A DNA stretch of 64,000 nucleotides. It comes from Lineus longissimus. Lineage: Eukaryota > Nemertea > Pilidiophora > Heteronemertea > Lineidae. Positions 1 through 12,700 of the stretch are shown here, piece after piece. A program made the position numbers and the translations under genes. The DNA is taken from NCBI RefSeq assembly GCF_910592395.1, contig NC_088317.1:9736001-9800000 (forward strand). The letters are read 5' to 3'. The notes under the pieces were generated by a model. That model was not told where the DNA came from. It saw nothing but the letters and a program-made list of their open reading frames with translations, and ran no database searches. The stretch's first letter is position 1. Every line of letters begins with the position of its first letter.

Positions 1-316
1 TCTTGTCATAATTCCAGTTTGATCCTCCCAATGCTGTATCAAGTTTATCCTCTATTGTATCGTAACTTAACTCATTTTCCATCAATTCAGGGACAATACC
101 TCTTACTCTTTCTGGTGTACTGAATGAAGTTTCAGTAGTAAAATTTCCACCTCCTGTGTTGTATGTTGTGCCGTCATCTTGAAAAGTTCTATTGGTTTCA
201 ACTGTATTAGGATCTATCTCATCCATTTGGATATCTTCACCTCCTGTGTTGTATGTTGTGCCGTCATCTGGATAAGGGAGATTCTTTCTCATTTCTAGAA
301 TTTGTTCAAAAGTTCC

Positions 317-348
<32 letters not shown>

Positions 349-394
349 GTGAATCGTAATCATCCATTTCATAATTTTCACCTCCTTCAGCCAT
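1..394 (-). CDS. Partial acidic hypothetical protein, N-terminal 131 residues
   Basis: Reading leftward from the ATG at 394 the frame stays open to the window edge, so the C-terminus lies outside. The protein starts MAEGGENYEMDDYDSQ, then has ten serines in a row encoded by a TCA run (about 317-346), and later a 10-residue motif DDGTTYNTGG that occurs twice, 30 residues apart. It is acidic and polar with no visible membrane segment. It begins 30 nt after the stop of the 456-codon ORF upstream on the same strand, and only 10 nt after a stop (405-407) that may be the ancestral end of that ORF. This tight packing fits a compact mobile or viral-type gene block. I do not recognise the family. Confidence 0.5.
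148..269. repeat. 32-bp direct repeat, two copies 90 bp apart, inside the partial ORF
   Basis: Positions 148-179 and 238-269 are identical over 32 bp. The 90-bp spacing is 30 codons, so the duplication keeps frame and gives two DDGTTYNTGG motifs in the protein. Confidence 0.85.
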
Positions 395-424
395 AATTAC
401 TTATTTATCTAACCATAAAAACAA

Positions 425-1795
425 TCAATGTACCAACAACTGAGTAAAGCATGAATTTAATTGTTTCATGAGTATCATCCACCTTCTCAACTTTGGTGTC
501 AAGTTTGTAGTAGTAGGAGTATTCTTTGAGGTTTCAGTTGTTTTTGGTGAATCAACATTACTCTTTGGTTTATGACTGGTCTCGAGCTTTGCTCTCAGGA
601 CGAAGTCCGTCTTGACAGTACCAACACTACTCTTAACTCTTATTTTCTTAGAACTATTTCCTTCCATCAGTGGTGGTGGTAAGGTCTTTTTGTGGTTAAT
701 GTCATTCTTACCGGGTTTAGCATTTTTTGGTGCTATTAAAATGTTATTATTGTACTTATCCAGCTTACCAATAACGAGTACCATATTTGATCCTATGACA
801 TACAATCCTGGTGCTATTACATAATCTAGTCTTGTATGAGTGTCACTCACTGCTTTTTGATATCTTTGAATTGAAGTGGGAATATCAGGATGTTGATTAA
901 TCGAATCCTTTAATAGTTTGTTAAATTCCTTCTGTGCATCCAATTCTGTACCCGGTACTCCAATTATTGGTGTTCTGGTCAACGCCTGAGCACCCAGAAT
1001 ACAGTAAACATATGTTCTTATTGTATCATTCAACCTCTCTATTCCCGGATTAGAGAAACCATTTGATTTAAATATCATGAATTGTTGATAGGTTTGACAT
1101 TCATTTTGTGTAATTACATCAAATACATTCTTGTGTCTCCTGACATGATCCTTGATGAAAATATCTGGATATTTGAAATTAGCCATTCCAGCATCCCAGT
1201 CTTTACTGAACATCGGTGGCATTCTATTTTCATGAACTTGCATGAGGAAGAAATTGATTTTAGAATCATTGATGTAATATCCGGGATCAGTTATGTTCGG
1301 GTTGTAATCAGGTACACTCCATGACCTCCAACCACCGTTATTTTCAAACACCGAGAAATCGTACTCGTCTTTTAAACCAAATTCACTCAATAACCCTCCT
1401 AGTTTCCTACGGTTAATGTTATTGTTTGTCTCATTAAAATCACTTTCACCTGGAATTGGTATCTCTAGATTCTTCATGATCTTCAATATTTGATAGTAAA
1501 CATGAAACCTGTAAATTGACCTTATCAATGGGTCACTGTGATTCAAGTGATCGTCTATTGAAATACCACAACCTGTTGTAGCAAACCAAACAGCCATGTT
1601 AAATTGGTTCTGGTAAAACGATAATGGATTCTTTTCCAGTAGCAGACAGTCTTTCTTATTTTTCAGGCTCAAAAACCCAGGTGTTATCTTAGTTTCTTGT
1701 AGGCGGAAGAAGTTATTAGTATTAACAGTTACTTCTAAATTAAAGAAGTCATAGGTGAATTGACTTTTATGTTGATTTGCTATTGGATAATACAT
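425..1795 (-). CDS. Hypothetical protein, 456 aa, possibly from a captured mobile or virus-like element
   Basis: A single intronless frame runs from ATG at 1795 to TGA at 425-427. It is by far the longest ORF outside the SET gene. Visible features are a cysteine-containing segment AVWFATTGCGIS near residue 67, a central region rich in aromatic residues and asparagine with no obvious membrane span, and a low-complexity Thr/Ser/Pro/Lys tail after about residue 380. I have an impression of similar proteins scattered through marine-invertebrate genomes in large DNA transposons or virus-derived loci, but cannot confirm it; no capsid, polymerase, integrase or protease motif is certain. The last ~20 codons look unlike the rest, and another frame stays open from about 534 to a stop at 405-407 and contains a hydrophobic segment. 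A frameshift near 480-534 is therefore likely. The following minus-strand ORF starts at 394. Confidence 0.6.
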   Translation of the reverse strand: MYYPIANQHKSQFTYDFFNLEVTVNTNNFFRLQETKITPGFLSLKNKKDCLLLEKNPLSFYQNQFNMAVWFATTGCGISIDDHLNHSDPLIRSIYRFHVYYQILKIMKNLEIPIPGESDFNETNNNINRRKLGGLLSEFGLKDEYDFSVFENNGGWRSWSVPDYNPNITDPGYYINDSKINFFLMQVHENRMPPMFSKDWDAGMANFKYPDIFIKDHVRRHKNVFDVITQNECQTYQQFMIFKSNGFSNPGIERLNDTIRTYVYCILGAQALTRTPIIGVPGTELDAQKEFNKLLKDSINQHPDIPTSIQRYQKAVSDTHTRLDYVIAPGLYVIGSNMVLVIGKLDKYNNNILIAPKNAKPGKNDINHKKTLPPPLMEGNSSKKIRVKSSVGTVKTDFVLRAKLETSHKPKSNVDSPKTTETSKNTPTTTNLTPKLRRWMILMKQLNSCFTQLLVH

Positions 1796-1960
1796 TTAAT
1801 TTACTTGAATTTTTTCCTTGAATTTTGGATAATGAAAACAGTAAAAAGGCCATTTATTTTAATGGAATAATTTCACCAGATGGAGAAAGTGTGACGTTAA
1901 CATCATGTCTCCATGGACAGAATAACATTTGCCTTTAAACCATAGTGATATTCAGTTGTA

Positions 1961-2062
1961 CAATGGCCATATCAGATGTTGCAGTCATTAATTATTTGTG
2001 CTTGCAAATTACAATGGCCATATCAGATGTTGCAGTCATTAATTATTTTTGCTTGTCAAAGA
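1961..2062. repeat. 51-bp tandem duplication, two copies
   Basis: A unit beginning caatggccatatcagatgtt starts at 1961 and again at 2012, nearly identical through the end of both units. Confidence 0.85.
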
Positions 2063-2067
2063 CATGA

Positions 2068-2204
2068 AAAGGCCTATTGTGTCTTAATGCGTTTATCCGA
2101 CAGAATTTTAGAAAATATTTTCAGCGCTGAAAATTATTTTTGCGTCGTTAAAATAATGTCTAGAAATTCTGTCGGATAAACGCATTAACGAACAATAGAC
2201 CTTT
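2068..2204. repeat. Fold-back element with 45-bp inverted arms
   Basis: The arms at 2068-2112 and 2160-2204 are reverse complements with only a few mismatches. The inner 20 bp (2089-2108 against 2164-2183) pair perfectly. The loop holds an 18-bp perfect palindrome at 2117-2134 around cagcgctg. Size and form suggest a small MITE or fold-back transposon. No clear target-site duplication is seen. Confidence 0.7.
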
Positions 2205-2569
2205 GTAATACTTTGGGACGTGAGTATTGTTTGGTAACATATGTTACCATGTACATGCAGACTCTGTCAACAATATTTTCAATAGATTCAAGCAACAATG
2301 ATTAATCACTGTAACAGCTGTCTTGTAGGCCTACAGCATTTATTGGAATACGCTGGGACTGTCAAGATGTGCGAACTTCAAGGATTCATTTCTCTGCTAG
2401 TTTTTAACGGATATTTGCAATGATGTATCCTTGGAAAGCTATTGACGTGTACTTTCTGTTGGAAAACAGTAAGTCATGATTACATTAACCCATTGAACTC
2501 TAGTATTCCCTTATCATTTCACTGACCATTTCATTGCAACGCTTCACTGGGAATCTCATGAATGATAGA

Positions 2570-2693
2570 ATATATGTATTGTGGTGTCTGGTTCTTAGGG
2601 GTTTCTAAGCTAATTTGAGACAAAAAGGCCTGTAAGGGCTTTTGTTAAAATAGCTTAGAATTACCTAGATTCCTACCACCACAATACATATAT
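2570..2693. repeat. Imperfect hairpin abutting the satellite
   Basis: The terminal 17 bp (2570-2586) are the exact reverse complement of 2677-2693. Inside, ttctaagcta is matched by tagcttagaa, so most of the 124 bp can fold back. The satellite begins 3 bp further on. Confidence 0.7.
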
Positions 2694-2696
2694 TAT

Positions 2697-5600
2697 GACG
2701 GCATGACCACTACTGTACGTGGCGCCTTATATAGATCACTACGGCAGTAACCGAGATCAATCGTGAGCAGACAACATGACCACTACTGTACTGTACTTGA
2801 CACTTTATATAGACCACTACCGCAGGGACCGAGATCAATCGTGAGCAGACGGCATGACCACTACTGTATGTGGCGCCTTATATGGATCACTACGGCAGTG
2901 ACCGAGATCAATCGTGAGAAGACAATATGACCACTGCTGTACTTGACACCTTATATAGACCACTATGGCAGTGACCGAGATCAATCGTGAGCAAACGGCT
3001 AAACCACTATTGCACTTGACGCCTTATATAGACCACTACGACCAAGATCAATCATGAGCAGACTGCATGACCGCTACTGTACTTGACACCTTATATAGAC
3101 AACTACCGCAGTGACTGAGATCAACCGTGATTAGACAACATGACCACTACTGTACTTGTCACCTTATGGACCATCATGGAGGTGACCAAGATCAATCGTG
3201 AGCAGACGGCATGATTACTACTGTACTTGGTGCCTTATATAGACCACTACGGCAGTGATTGAGATCAATCGTGAGCAGACGGCATGACCACTACTGTACT
3301 TGACACTTTATATAGACCACTACGGCAGTGATTGAGATCAATCGTGAGCAGACGGCATGACCACTACTGAACTTGTCACCTTATGGACCATCAAGGAGGT
3401 GACCGAGATGAATCGTGAGCAGATGGCATGACCACTACTGTATTTGACGCCTTATATAGACCACTACGGCAGTGACCGAGATCAATTGTGAGCAGAAGGC
3501 ATGACCACTACTGTACTTGTCACCTTATGGACCATCACGGAGGGGACCTATATCAATCGTGAGCAGACGGCATGACCACTACTGTACCTGACACCTTATA
3601 TAGACCACTACAGCAGTGACCGAGATCAATTGTGAGCAGACGGCATGACCACCACTGTACTTGTCACCTTATATAGACCATCACGGCAGTGACCGAGATC
3701 AATTGTGAGCAGAGGGCATGACCACTACTGTACTTGTCACCTTATGGACCATCAAGGAGGTGACCGAGATGAATCATGAGCAGACAACATCACCACTACT
3801 GTACTTTACACCCTATAAAGATCACTACGGCAGTGACCGAGATCAATCGTTAGCAGACGGCATGACCACTACTGTACTTGACACCTTATATAGACCACTA
3901 CGGCAGTGACCAAGATCAATCGTGAGCAGACGGCATGACCACTACTGTACTTGACACCTTATATATACCACTACGGCAGTGACCGAGATCGATTGTGAGC
4001 AGACGGCATGACCACCACTGTACTTGTCGCCTTATATAGACCATCACGGCGGTGGCTGAGATCAATCATGAGCAGACAACATCACCACTACTGTACTTTA
4101 CACCCTATAAAGATCACTACGGCAGTGACCGAGATCAATCGTGAGCAGCCGGCATGACCACTACTGTACTTGACACTTCATATAGACCACTTCGGCAGTG
4201 ACCGAGATCAATTGCGAGCAGACGGCATGACCACTACTGTACTTGTCACCTTATGGACCATCAAGGAGTTGACCGAGATAAATCGTGAGCAGACGGCATG
4301 ACCACTACTGTACCTGACAATTTATATAGACCACTACGGCAGTGACCGAGATCAATTGTGAGCAGACGGCATGACCACCACTGTACTTGTCGCCATATAT
4401 AGACCATCATGGCGGTGGCTGAGATCAATCATGAGCAGACAACATCGCCACTACTGTACTTTACACCCTATAAAGATCACTACGGCAGTGACCGAGATCA
4501 ATCGTTAGCAGACGGCATGACCACTACTGTACTTGACACCTTATATAGACCACTACGGCAGTGAACGAGATCAATCGTTAGCAGACGGCATGACCACTAC
4601 TGTACTTGACACCTAATATAGACCACTACGGCAGTGACCGAGATCAACCGTAAGCAGACGGCATGACCACTACTGTACTTGACACTTGATATAGACCACT
4701 ACGGCAGTGACCAAGAACAATCATGAGCAGACAACATCGCCACTACTGTACTTTACACCCTATAAAGATCACTACGGCAGTGATTGAGATCAATCGTTAG
4801 CAGACGGCATGACCACTACTGTACTTGACACCTGATATAGACCACTACGGCAGTGAACGAGATCAATCGTTAGCAGACGGCATGACCACTACTGTACTTG
4901 ACACCTAATATAGACCACTACGGCAGTGACTGAGATCAATCGTGAGCAGACGGCATGACCACTACTGCACTTGACACTTTATATAGACCACTACGGCAGT
5001 GACCGAGATCAATCTTGAGGAGACGGCATTACCACTACTGTACCTGACACCTTATATAGACCACTACGGCAGTGACCGAGATCAATAGTGAGCAGACGGC
5101 ATGACCGCCACTGTACTTTTCACCTTATATAGACCATCACGGCGGTGGCTATGATCAATCATGAGCAGACAACAAGACCACTACTGTATTTTACACCCTA
5201 TAAAGATCACTACGGCAGTGACCGAGATCAATCGTTAGCAGACAGCATGACCACTACTGTACCTGAAACCTTATATAGACCACTACGGCAGTGACCGAGA
5301 TCAATCGTTAGCAGATGGTATGACCACTACTGTACTTGTCACCTTATGTAGACCTTCACGGCCGTGGCTGAGATCGATCATGAGCAGACAACATCGCCAC
5401 TACTGTACTTTACACCCTATAAAGATCACTACGGCAGTGACCGAGATCAATCGTTAGCAGACGGCATGACCACTACTGTACTTGACACCTTATATAGACC
5501 ACTACGGCAGTGACCGAGATCAATCGTGAGCAGACGGCATGACCACTTCTGTACTTGACACTTCATATAGACCACTTCGGCAGTGAACGAGATCAATCGT

Positions 5601-6749
5601 GAGCAGACGGCATGACCACTACTGTACTTGACACCTAATATAGACCACTACGGCAGTGACCGAGATCAATCGTGAGCAGACGGCATGACCGCTATTGTAC
5701 CTGACACCTTATATAGACCACTACGGCAGTGACCGAGATCAAACGTGAGCAGACGGCGTGACCACTACTGTACCTGACACCTTATATAGGCCACTACGGC
5801 AGTGACCGAGATCAATTGTGAGGAGACGGCATGACCACTATTGTACCTGACACCTTATATAGACCACTACGGCAGTGACCGAGATCAATCGTGAGCAGAC
5901 GGCATGACCGCCACTGTACTTGACACCTTATATAGACCACTACGGCAGTGACCGAGATCAATCGTGAGCAGACTGCATGACCACTATTGTACCTGACACC
6001 TTATATAGACCACTACAGCAGTGACCGAGATCAAACGTGAGCAGACGGCATGACCACTACTGTACCTGACACCTTATATAGACCACTACGGCAGTGACCG
6101 ATATCAATTGTGAGCAGACGGCATAACCGCCACTGTACTTGTCACCTTATACAGACCACTACGGCAGTGACCGAGATCAACCGTAAGCAGACGGCATGAC
6201 CACTACTGTACTTGACACTTCATATAGACCACTACGGTAGTGACCAAGAACAATCATGAGCAGACAACATCGCCACTACTGTACTTTACACCCTGTAAAG
6301 ATCACTACGGCAGTGACCGAGATCAATCGTTAGCAGACGGCATGACCACTACTGTACTTGACACACTATAAAGATCACTACGGCAGTGACCGAGATCAAT
6401 CGTTAGCAGACGGCATGACCACTACTGTACTTGACACCTTATATAGACCACTACGGCAGTGACCAAGATCAATCGTTAGCAGACGGCATGACCACTACTG
6501 TACTTGACACCTTATATAGACCACTACGGCAGTGACCAAGATCAATCGTGAGCAGACGGCATGACCGCCACTGTACTTGTCACCTTATATAGACCATCAC
6601 GGCGGTGGCTGAGATCAATCATGAGCAGACAACATGACCACTATCGTACTTTACACCCTGTAAAGATCACTACGGCAGTGACCGAGATCAATCGTTAGCA
6701 GATGGTATGACCACTACTGTACTTGTCACCTTATGTAGACCTTTACGGC
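2697..6749. repeat. Left part of the satellite, more heterogeneous monomers
   Basis: Monomers here mix the standard form with edge variants such as gtggcgcc in place of the usual cttgacacc at 2716-2724 and 2868-2876. Order is less regular than further right, and I see no kilobase-scale copy elsewhere in the window. Confidence 0.7.
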
Positions 6750-9700
6750 GGTGGCTGAGATCAATCATGAGCAGACAACATCGCCACTACTGTACTTTAC
6801 ACCCTATAAAGATCACTACGGCAGTGACCGAGATCAATCGTTAGCAGACGGCATGACCACTTCTGTACTTGACACCTTATATAGACCACTACGGCAGTGA
6901 CCGAGATCAATCGTGAGCAGACGGCATGACCACTCTTGTACCTGACACCTTGTATAGACCACTACGGCAGTGACCGAGATCAAACGTGAGCAGACGGCAT
7001 GACCACTACTGTACCTGACACCTTATATAGACCACTATGGCAGTGACCGAGATCAATTGTGAGGAGACGGCATGACACTATTGTACCTGACACCTTATAT
7101 AGACCACTACGGCAGTGACCGAGATCAATCGTGAGCAGACGGCATGACCGCCACTGTACTTGACACCTTATATAGACCACTACGGCAGTGACCGAGATCA
7201 ATCGTGAGCAGACTGCATGACCACTTCTGTACTTGACACCTTATATAGACCACATCGGCAGTGACCGAGATCAATCGTTAGCAGACGGCATGACCACTAC
7301 TGTACTTGACACCTAATGTAGACCACTACGGCAGTGACCGAGATCAATCGTGAGCAGACGGCATGACCACTACTGTACTTGACACCTTATATAGACCACT
7401 ACGTCAGTGACCGAGATCAATCGTGAGCAGACGGCATGACCGGCACTGTACTTGACACCTTATATAGACCACTACGGCAGTGACCGAGATCAATCGTGAG
7501 TAGATGGCATGACCACTATTGTACCTGACACCTTATATAGACCACTACGGCAGTGACCGAGATCAAACGTGAGCAGACGGCATGACCACTACTGTACCTG
7601 ACACCTTATATAGACCACTACGGCAGTGACCGAGATCAAACGTGAGGAGACGGCATGACCACTATTGTACCTGACACCTTATATAGACCACTACGGCAGT
7701 GACCGAGATCAATCGTGAGCAGACGGCATGACCGCCACTGTACTTGACACCTTATATAGACCACTACGGCAGTGACCGAGATCAATCGTGAGCAGACTGC
7801 ATGACCACTATTGTACCTGACACCTTATATAGACCACTACGGCAGTGACCGAGATCAAACGTGAGCAGACGGCATGACCACTACTGTACCTGACACCTTA
7901 TATAGACCACTACGGCAGTGACCGATATCAATTGTGAGCAGACGGCATGACCGCCACTGTACTTGTCACCTTATATAGACCATCAGGGCGGTGGCTGAGA
8001 TCAATCATGAGCAGACAATATGACCACTATCGTACTTAACACCCTATAAAGATCACTTCGTCAGTGACCGAGATCAATTGCGAGCAGACGGCATGACCAC
8101 TACTGTACTTGACACCTAATATAGACCACTACGGCAGTGACCGAGATCAATTGTGAGCAGACGGCATGACCACCACTGTACTTGTCACCTTAAATAGACC
8201 ATCACGGCGGTGGCTGAGATCAATCATGAGCAGACAACTTCGCCACTACTGTTCTTTACACCCTTTAAAGATCACTACGGCAGTGACCGAGATCAATCGT
8301 GAGCAGACGGCATGACCACTACTGTACTTGACACCTGATATAGACCACTACGGCAGTGACCGAGATCAATTGTGAGCAGACGGCATGACCACCACTGTAC
8401 TTGTCACCTTAAATAGACCATCACGGCGGTGGCTGAGATCAATCATGAGCAGACAACATCGCCACTACTGTACTCTACACCCTTTAAAGATCACTACGGC
8501 AGTGACCGAGATCAATTGTGAGCAGATGGCATGACCACTACTCTACTTGTCACCTTATGGACCATCACGGCGGTGGCTGAGATCAATCATGAGCAGACAA
8601 CATCGCCACTACTGTACTTTACACCCTATAAAGATCACTACGGCAGTGATCGAGATCAATCGTTAGCAGACGGCATGACCACTACTGTACTTGACACCTA
8701 ATATAGACCACTACGGCAGTGACCAAGATCAATCGTGAGCAGACGGCATGACCACTACTGTACTTGACACCTTATATAGACCACTACGGCAGTGACCTAG
8801 ATCAATCGTGAGCAGACGGCATGACCACTACTGTACTTGAGACCTTATATAGACCACTACGGCAGTGACCGAGATCAATCGTGAGCAGATGGCATGACCA
8901 CTACTGTACTTGTCGCCTTATGGACCATCACGGCGTTGGCTGAGATCAATCATGAGCAGACAACATCGCCACTACTGTACTTTACACCCTATAAAGATCA
9001 CTACGGCAGTGACCGAGATCAATCGTGAGCAGATGGCATGACCACTACTGTACTTGTCACCTTATGGACCATCACGACGGTGGCTGAGATCAATCATGAG
9101 CAGACAACATGACCACTATCGTACTTGACACCCTATAAAGATCACTTCGTCAGTGACCGAGATCAATTGCGAGCCGACGGCATGACCACTGCTGTACTTG
9201 TCACCTTATGGACCATCAAAGAGGTGACCGAGATAAATCGTGAGCAGATGGCATGACCACTACTGTACTTGTCGCCTTATGGACCATCACGGCGTTGGCT
9301 GAGATCAATCATGAGCAGACAACATCGCCACTACTGTACTTTACACCCTTTAAAGATCACTACGGCAGTGACCGAGATCAATTGTGAGCAGATGGCATGA
9401 CCACTACTGTACTTGTCACCTTATGGACCATCACGGCGGTGGCTGAGATCAATCATGAGCAGACAACATCGCCACTACTGTACTTTACACCCTATAAAGA
9501 TCACTACGGCAGTGATCGAGATCAATCGTTAGCAGACGGCATGACCACTACTGTACTTGACACCTAATATAGACCACTACGGCAGTGACCAAGATCAATC
9601 GTGAGCAGACGGCATGACCACTACTGTACTTGACACCTTATATAGACCACTACGGTAGTGACCTAGATCAATCGTGAGCAGACGGCATGACCACTACTGT

Positions 9701-12700
9701 ACTTGACACCTAATATAGACCACTACGGCAGTGACCGAGATCAATTGTGAGCAGACGGCATGACCACCACTGTACTTGTCACCTTAAATAGACCATCACG
9801 GCGGTGGCTGAGATCAATCATGAGCAGACAACATCGCCACTACTGTACTTTACACCCTTTAAAGATCACTACGGCAGTGACCGAGATCAATCGTGAGCAG
9901 ATGGCATGACCACTACTGTACTTGACACCTAATATAGACCACTACGGCAGTGACCAAGATCAATCGTGAGGAGACGGCATGACCACTACTGTACTTGACA
10001 CCTTATATAGACCACTACGGCAGTGACCGAGATCAATCGTGAGCAGACGGCATGACCACTACTGTACTTGAGACCTTATATAGACCACTATGGCAGTGAC
10101 CGAGATCAATCGTGAGCAGATGGCATGACCACTACTGTACTTGTCGCCTTATGGACTATCACGGCGTTGGCTGAGATCAATCATGAGCAGACAACATCGC
10201 CACTACTGTACTTTACACCCTATAAAGATCACTACGGCAGTGACCGAGATTAATCGTGAGCAGATGGCATGACCACTACTGTACTTGTCACCTTATGGAC
10301 CATCACGGCGGTGGCTGAGATCAATCATGAGCAGACAAGATCGCCACTACTGTACTTTACACCCTATAAAGATCACTACGGCAGTGATCGAGATCAATCG
10401 TTAGCAGACGGCATGACCACTACTGTACTTGACACCTAATATAGACCACTACGGCAGTGACCGAGATCAATCGTGAGCAGATGGCATGACCACTACTGTA
10501 CTTGTCACCTTATGGACCATCACGGCGGTGGCTGAGATCAATCATGAGCAGACAACATCGCCACTACTGTACTTTACACCCTATAAAGATCACTACGGCA
10601 GTGACCGAGATCAATCATGAGCAGACAACATGACCACTATCGTACTTGACACCCTATAAAGATCACTTCGTCAGTGACCGAGATCAATTGCGAGCAGACG
10701 GCATGACCACTACTGTACTTGATACCTAATATAGACCACTACGGCAGTGACCAAGATCAATCGTGAGCAGACGGCATGACCACTACTGTACTTGACACCT
10801 TATATAGACCACTACGGCAGTGACCGAGATCAATCGTGAGCAGACGGCATGACCACTACTGTACTTGAGACCTTATATAGACCACTACGGCAGTGACCGA
10901 GATCAATCGTGAGCAGATGGCATGACCACTACTGTACTTGTCGCCTTATGGACCATCACGGCGTTGGCTGAGATCAATCATGAGCAGACAACATCGCCAC
11001 TACTGTACTTTACACCCTATAAAGATCACTACTGCAGTGACCGAGATTAATCGTGAGCAGATGGCATGACCACTACTGTACTTGTCACCTTATGGACCAT
11101 CACGGCGGTGGCTGAGATCAATCATGAGCAGATAACATCGCCACTACTGTACTTTACACCCTATAAAGATTACTACGGCAGTGATCGAGATCAATCGTTA
11201 GCAGATGGCATGACCACTACTGTACTTGACACCTAATATAGACCACTACGGCAGTGACCGAGATCAATCGTGAGCAGACGGCATGACCACTACTGTACTT
11301 GTCACCTTATATAGACCACTTCGGCAGCGACAGAGATCAATTGTGAGCAGACGGCATGACCACTACTGCACTTGACACTTGATATAGACCACTTCGGCAG
11401 TGACAGAGATCAATTGTGAGCAGACGGCATGACCACTACTGTACTTGTCACCTTATATAGACCATCACGGAGGTGACCAAGATGAATCGTGAGCAGACGG
11501 CATGACCACTACTGTACCTGACACCTTATATAGACCATCAAGGAGGTGACGGAGATGAATCGTGAGCAGACGGCATGAGCACTACTGTACCTGACACCTT
11601 ATATAGACCGCTACGGCAGTGACCGAGATCAATTGTGAGCAGACGGCATGACCACCACTGTACTTGACACCTTATATAGACCACTACGGCGGTGACCGAG
11701 ATCAATCGTGAGCAGACAGCATGACCACTACTGTACTTTACACCTTATAAAGATCACTACGGCAGTGACCGAGATCAATCGTTAGCAGACGGCATGACCA
11801 CTACTGTACTTGACACCTTATATGGACCACTACGGCAGTGACCGAGATCAATCGTGAGCAGACGGCATGATCACTACTGTACTTGACACCTAATATAGAC
11901 CACTTTGGCAGTGACCGAGATCAATTGTGTGCAGACGGCATGACCACCACTTTACTTGTCGCCTTATATAGACCTTTACGGCGGTGGCTGAGATCAATCA
12001 TGAGCAGACAACATCGCCACTACTGTACTTTACACCCTATAAAGATCAGTACGGCAGTGACCGAGATCAATCTTTAGCAGACGGCATGACCCCTACTGTA
12101 CTTGACACCTTATATAGACCTGTACGGCAGTGACCGAGGTCAATCGCGAGCAGACGGCATGACCAGTACTGTACCTGACACCTTATATAAACCACTACGG
12201 CAGTGACCGAGGTCAATCGTGAGCAGAAGGCGTGATTACTACTGTACTTGACACCTCATTTAGACCATCACAGAGGTGACCGAGATCAATCGTGAGCAGA
12301 CGACATGACCACTGTACTTGACACTTTATATAGACCACTACAGCAGTGACCGAGATCAGTCATGTGCAGAAATCATGACCACAACTGTACTTGCCATCTG
12401 ATATAGACCACTTTAGCAGTGACCGAGATTAATCGTGAGCAGACAACATGACCACTACTGTACTTGACACCTTATATAGACCACTACAGCAGTGACCTAG
12501 ATCAGTCATGTGCAGAAATCATGACTACTACTGTACTTTACGCCTGATATAGATCACTAGGGCAGTGACCGAGATCAATCGTGAGCAGACGGCATGACCA
12601 CTACTGTACCTGACACCTTATATAGACCTTCACGGCGGTGGCTGAGATCAATCATGAGCAGACAACATCGCCACTACTGTACTTTACACCCTATAAAGAT

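Larger units (their letters stand above)
1796..2696. other. Non-coding spacer between the minus-strand ORFs and the satellite
   Basis: No convincing gene is seen. The stretch holds a 51-bp tandem duplication and two inverted repeats, listed separately. The rest is AT-rich unique sequence. Confidence 0.6.

Noticed and set aside
612-1324. Plus-strand frames opposite the 456-codon ORF
   Set aside because: Short and fully contained within the opposite-strand gene, with no independent support.
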